Shown here: positions 13,782 to 15,826 of the stretch, one piece after another | Layout: every line of letters begins with the position of its first letter | Position numbering within the stretch: position 1 is the stretch's first letter | NCBI GenBank assembly: GCA_910587255.1 | Contig: CAJUKT010000062.1 | Span: 1 to 15,826, forward strand | Length of the DNA stretch: 15,826 nt | DNA from: an uncultured Oscillospiraceae bacterium | GTDB taxonomy: Bacteria > Bacillota > Clostridia > Oscillospirales > Oscillospiraceae | Direction: 5' to 3' | The notes under the pieces: model-generated | Told to the model about the DNA's origin: nothing | The model's input: only the letters and a program-made list of their open reading frames with translations | Database searches by the model: none | Position numbers and translations under genes: made by a program

Positions 13782-15723
13782 TACAAATTTAGGGCGGGTT
13801 TCCCTGGTACCACGAGGCGAATATGACCCAGCAGCCCAATATCAGAGGCTGGATGTGGTGAGACATGAGGGTTCCGGGTACTTGGTTTTGCGGCCGGTGC
13901 AGGGCGTCACGCCGCAGGACGGGGCGGATTACATGCTGATTGCCGAGCGGGGGGAGACCGGGCCGCAAGGCAAGACGGGTAAAACTGGACCGCAGGGAAT
14001 ACAGGGAGAGACGGGGGCAACGGGCGCAACGGGAGATACCGGGGCGACAGGGAACGGCATTGCCGGGATCGATCGTACATCCGGCACCGGCGCGGCAGGC
14101 ACAACAGATACCTATACCATCACCATGACGGACGGTAGTACATACCCTTTCCGGGTCTACAACGGCGCAGATGGAACCGGGGCTGGGGACATGACAAAAT
14201 CCGTTTACGATCCCAAAAACAGGAATACGGACATTTTTGCCTATGTGGATGAGGCTGTCAAGGGTGTGAAAATTGACGTGGATGAGGCCCCTACAGAGGG
14301 CAGCGAGAATCCTGTCTCCTCCGGCGGCACATTTGCAGCCCTTGCCGCCAAGCAGGACACGCTGACCGGCCGGCGGGGCCAGGTGGTGGGGTTCGGCGCG
14401 GACGGCGCGGCGGAAGCGGTGCAGGGGTGGAGCGGACGTAACCTGTTGATCAACTGGGACTTCCGGCGGCCGGTGAACCGAAACGGGAAAACAGAGTACA
14501 CCGGCATAGGGCATACGATTGACAGGTGGAATATTCTCGACGGCGGCAATCTTGTTTTAAATGACGGCTATATTACTTTTTATGGTCGGTCCAGCGCGGG
14601 CTATGATAACTTTAGGCAATCAATCGAACCATCGACATACCGAGGCCTCAAGCTCACATTTTCAGTACTATATCGGAGTTCAAACACAGATTGGATTGTC
14701 GTCTCTAAAAACGTTGGGTCATCCGATGTATCAACCCGGGTGTCAAATACGCAAGGTAAATTTGAACTTGCCACGATAAGTGTCGCAGTTAGTTCAACGG
14801 CTGCACTTGGTTTTTTTGCTATTATGCGAACAACCAAAGGCGCGCAGACAGGCATTGATCTTATCGCCGCCAAGCTGGAGGTGGGCCCAGTGCAGACCCT
14901 GGCCCGTCAGAACGAGGACGGCGGGTGGGAGCTCATTGATCCGCCGGACTACGCCCTGCAATACGCGCTGTGCAGCCTGTACAGCCCCATCACTGGAGAA
15001 TGGATCGGAAACCAGCACAGTAATCCCAACCTGCTGGACAACTGGTATTTTGCAGATCCCATCAACCAGCGGGGACAGGCGGAGTATGGCACCGCTGGAT
15101 ACACCATAGACCGATGGGCGCTGAAGGCAGGAGTTTCACTCAAATTGCTAGCCGGAGGCATTGAAGTATCTGCACCCAATTCTGGGGATTGGGCGCAGGC
15201 ACTTGACAGCGGATTTGACCTGATCAAAGGAAAAACTTTCACCGTCAGCTATCTTACGATGGATAATGTTTTGGTATCCGGCAGCGGAACAGTTCCAAGT
15301 AATACTCCAAGTTCTACAACACTATATCTATCCGCATCTGGAGAGGTTAGATGTGCCTTTGGATACAGCGCAGTTCATAAACACCCGTTCGTCAGTTTTG
15401 CCGCAGGAAGTAAAACATCGGCCAAAATCGTTGCCGCCAAGCTGGAGCTTGGCCCCGTCCAGACCCTGGCCCGCAAAGAGGGGGATGCCTGGGTGCTGAA
15501 CGACCCGCCCCCCAACAAGGCGCTGGAGCTGGCGAAATGTCAAAGGTATCAAGTTGAACTGTGTTCTGGTTCTCAATCGTTTATTGGTGTTGGAACAGCT
15601 ATAAACACAACTGATTGCAAGTGTCTTGTTCCACTCCCGGTTACCATGCGTGGAATCCCGACTGCAAAGTATAGTGGCAATTTTATATTAGAAGCTGTAC
15701 CAATAGAGGGAAAAGTAGTATAA
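13771..15723 (+). CDS. Collagen-like tail fibre, truncated by an IS
   Basis: This 650-aa frame encodes a receptor-binding fibre. Residues 1-60 form a carbohydrate-binding-like adapter (RGEYDPAAQYQRLDVVRH). Residues 61-96 are 12 Gly-X-Y collagen-like triplets. A beta domain (about 100-136) and a linker follow. Two duplicated jelly-roll-like modules come next, residues about 223-395 and 419-585; both start NLLxNWxF ... GxTIDRW and end AAKLExGPVQTLAR. A C-terminal knob begins at about 586 (LAKCQRYQV, PLPVTMRGIPTAKYSGNF). The IS begins at codon 641, so the last ten residues and the stop TAA are IS sequence and the knob is cut short. GGAGG lies 12 bp before ATG 13771. Fibre function is likely damaged. 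Confidence 0.88.
   Translation: MEVSTNLGRVSLVPRGEYDPAAQYQRLDVVRHEGSGYLVLRPVQGVTPQDGADYMLIAERGETGPQGKTGKTGPQGIQGETGATGATGDTGATGNGIAGIDRTSGTGAAGTTDTYTITMTDGSTYPFRVYNGADGTGAGDMTKSVYDPKNRNTDIFAYVDEAVKGVKIDVDEAPTEGSENPVSSGGTFAALAAKQDTLTGRRGQVVGFGADGAAEAVQGWSGRNLLINWDFRRPVNRNGKTEYTGIGHTIDRWNILDGGNLVLNDGYITFYGRSSAGYDNFRQSIEPSTYRGLKLTFSVLYRSSNTDWIVVSKNVGSSDVSTRVSNTQGKFELATISVAVSSTAALGFFAIMRTTKGAQTGIDLIAAKLEVGPVQTLARQNEDGGWELIDPPDYALQYALCSLYSPITGEWIGNQHSNPNLLDNWYFADPINQRGQAEYGTAGYTIDRWALKAGVSLKLLAGGIEVSAPNSGDWAQALDSGFDLIKGKTFTVSYLTMDNVLVSGSGTVPSNTPSSTTLYLSASGEVRCAFGYSAVHKHPFVSFAAGSKTSAKIVAAKLELGPVQTLARKEGDAWVLNDPPPNKALELAKCQRYQVELCSGSQSFIGVGTAINTTDCKCLVPLPVTMRGIPTAKYSGNFILEAVPIEGKVV
14866..14906 (+). 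repeat. Direct repeat in tail fibre, copy 1
   Basis: These 41 bases closely match 15433-15473 (GCCGCCAAGCTGGAG... to ...CAGACCCTGGCCCG with a few mismatches). They encode the end of the first binding module (AAKLEVGPVQTLAR). They are GC-rich, whereas the module core before them (about 14520-14860) is clearly AT-richer. Confidence 0.75.
15433..15473 (+). repeat. Direct repeat in tail fibre, copy 2
   Basis: This is the second copy of the 41-bp repeat, encoding AAKLELGPVQTLAR at the end of the second binding module. Again a GC-rich edge borders an AT-richer core (about 15130-15420). Such shared edges would allow module exchange by recombination. Confidence 0.75.
15691..15706 (+). repeat. IS terminal inverted repeat, left
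   Basis: GAAGCTGTACCAATAG is the perfect reverse complement of 121-136. It forms the outer edge of the IS inserted in the tail fibre gene. Confidence 0.88.
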
Positions 15724-15724
15724 T
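15719..15724 (+). promoter_or_regulatory. Candidate -10 box of the transposase promoter
   Basis: TATAAT is a perfect -10 consensus. It lies 6 bp before the transposase ATG, so transcription would begin at or next to the start codon and the mRNA would be nearly leaderless. The -35 region, about 17 bp upstream, falls inside the inverted repeat (TGTACC at 15696-15701) and matches the consensus poorly. The box also overlaps the stop codon of the truncated fibre. Confidence 0.45.
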
Positions 15725-15730
15725 GAGGGA

Positions 15731-15826
15731 ATGATACAGAAAAATGAGCGACGCGGCTATGCGAGCGATTTAAGCGACAGCCAATGGGCGATGATAGAGC
15801 CATTATTTCCACCAGCCGGGAACAGA
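15731..15826 (+). CDS. IS5-family transposase, N-terminal fragment
   Basis: The frame starts at ATG 15731 and is open to the window end (32 codons). After a short start it reads RGYASDLSDSQWAMIEPLFP followed by PAGNR. The pattern [RY]-x-SDL-x-D-x-QW-x-x-I-x-P-[LF]-x-P is the standard N-terminus of IS5-family transposases. In-frame upstream sequence hits TAG at 15716-15718, and no other start lies between, so ATG 15731 is the likely start. GAGGG (15725-15729) lies too close to the ATG for normal spacing. The matching C-terminus appears at the beginning of the window, in another or the same copy. Confidence 0.85.
   Translation, partial: MIQKNERRGYASDLSDSQWAMIEPLFPPAGNR

Larger units (their letters stand above)
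15691..15826 (+). mobile_element. Left end of an IS5-family insertion sequence
   Basis: The IS starts with the inverted repeat GAAGCTGTACCAATAG (15691-15706) and continues with a transposase start at 15731. The left border is set by the match to the right end at 121-136 and by the fibre reading frame, which changes from fibre-like (KYSGNFIL) to unrelated text at exactly 15691. TTA (15688-15690) precedes it. The element runs beyond the window. Both window-edge IS pieces are 136 bp long. Confidence 0.87.

Noticed and set aside
1..15826. One IS copy closing a circular molecule of this size
   Set aside because: Both edges fit a single IS with a TTA duplication. But joining the flanks without the IS gives a fibre ending in nonsense text and a headless endonuclease gene, so two insertions, or a contig break, fit better.
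1..15826. tRNA genes, CRISPR arrays, or an attachment site
   Set aside because: No cloverleaf-like sequence, spaced repeat array or att-like duplicated core was seen. Only the IS ends and the fibre repeats stand out as repeats.

Overview
The window is a piece of a long-tailed (siphovirus-type) phage or prophage of a Firmicute, probably a gut clostridium of the Oscillospiraceae type. The evidence is the A118-like order of head and tail genes, the families present (Phage_GP20 scaffold, lambda gpE-type capsid, Minor_capsid_1/2/3-type connectors, Gp15-type tail chaperone), the strong AGGAGG-type ribosome sites and the GC-rich coding sequence with AT-richer patches. All genes read on the + strand. 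The host assignment is inference from gene style only.

Layout. Bases 1-136 are the right end of an IS5-family insertion sequence: the last 38 codons of its transposase and a 16-bp terminal inverted repeat. Bases 137-610 are a decayed HNH-AP2 homing endonuclease gene whose 5' end was cut by the IS. Bases 625-1422 are the 3' part of a minor capsid protein gene of the Phage_min_cap2 type. It keeps one reading frame but carries three stop codons, and it ends in a polymorphic-toxin type 50 domain. Two small genes follow (1428-1785), then a strong intrinsic terminator (1806-1856).

From 1976 the structural operon is mostly intact: scaffold, a small head (decoration-like) protein, major capsid protein, head-tail connector, stopper/minor capsid proteins, tail terminator, tail tube, two tail-assembly chaperones, tape measure (795 aa), a small tail protein, a tail hub split into two overlapping reading frames (the second ending in a Peptidase_S74 autoprocessing chaperone domain), two small genes, and a long collagen-like receptor-binding tail fibre with two duplicated jelly-roll-like modules. 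Two accessory genes, a crAss001_48-related protein and a DUF4406 protein, sit in the connector block.

The tail fibre is cut at codon 641 by the left end of an IS with the same terminal repeat and the same orientation as the one at the start. Its last ten codons and stop codon come from the IS. The IS transposase then runs off the end of the window. Exactly 136 bp of IS lie at each end, which suggests an assembled contig that stopped in a collapsed repeat. Portal, terminase, lysis and integration genes are not in the window. With a broken minor capsid gene and a truncated fibre, the element is probably a defective prophage.
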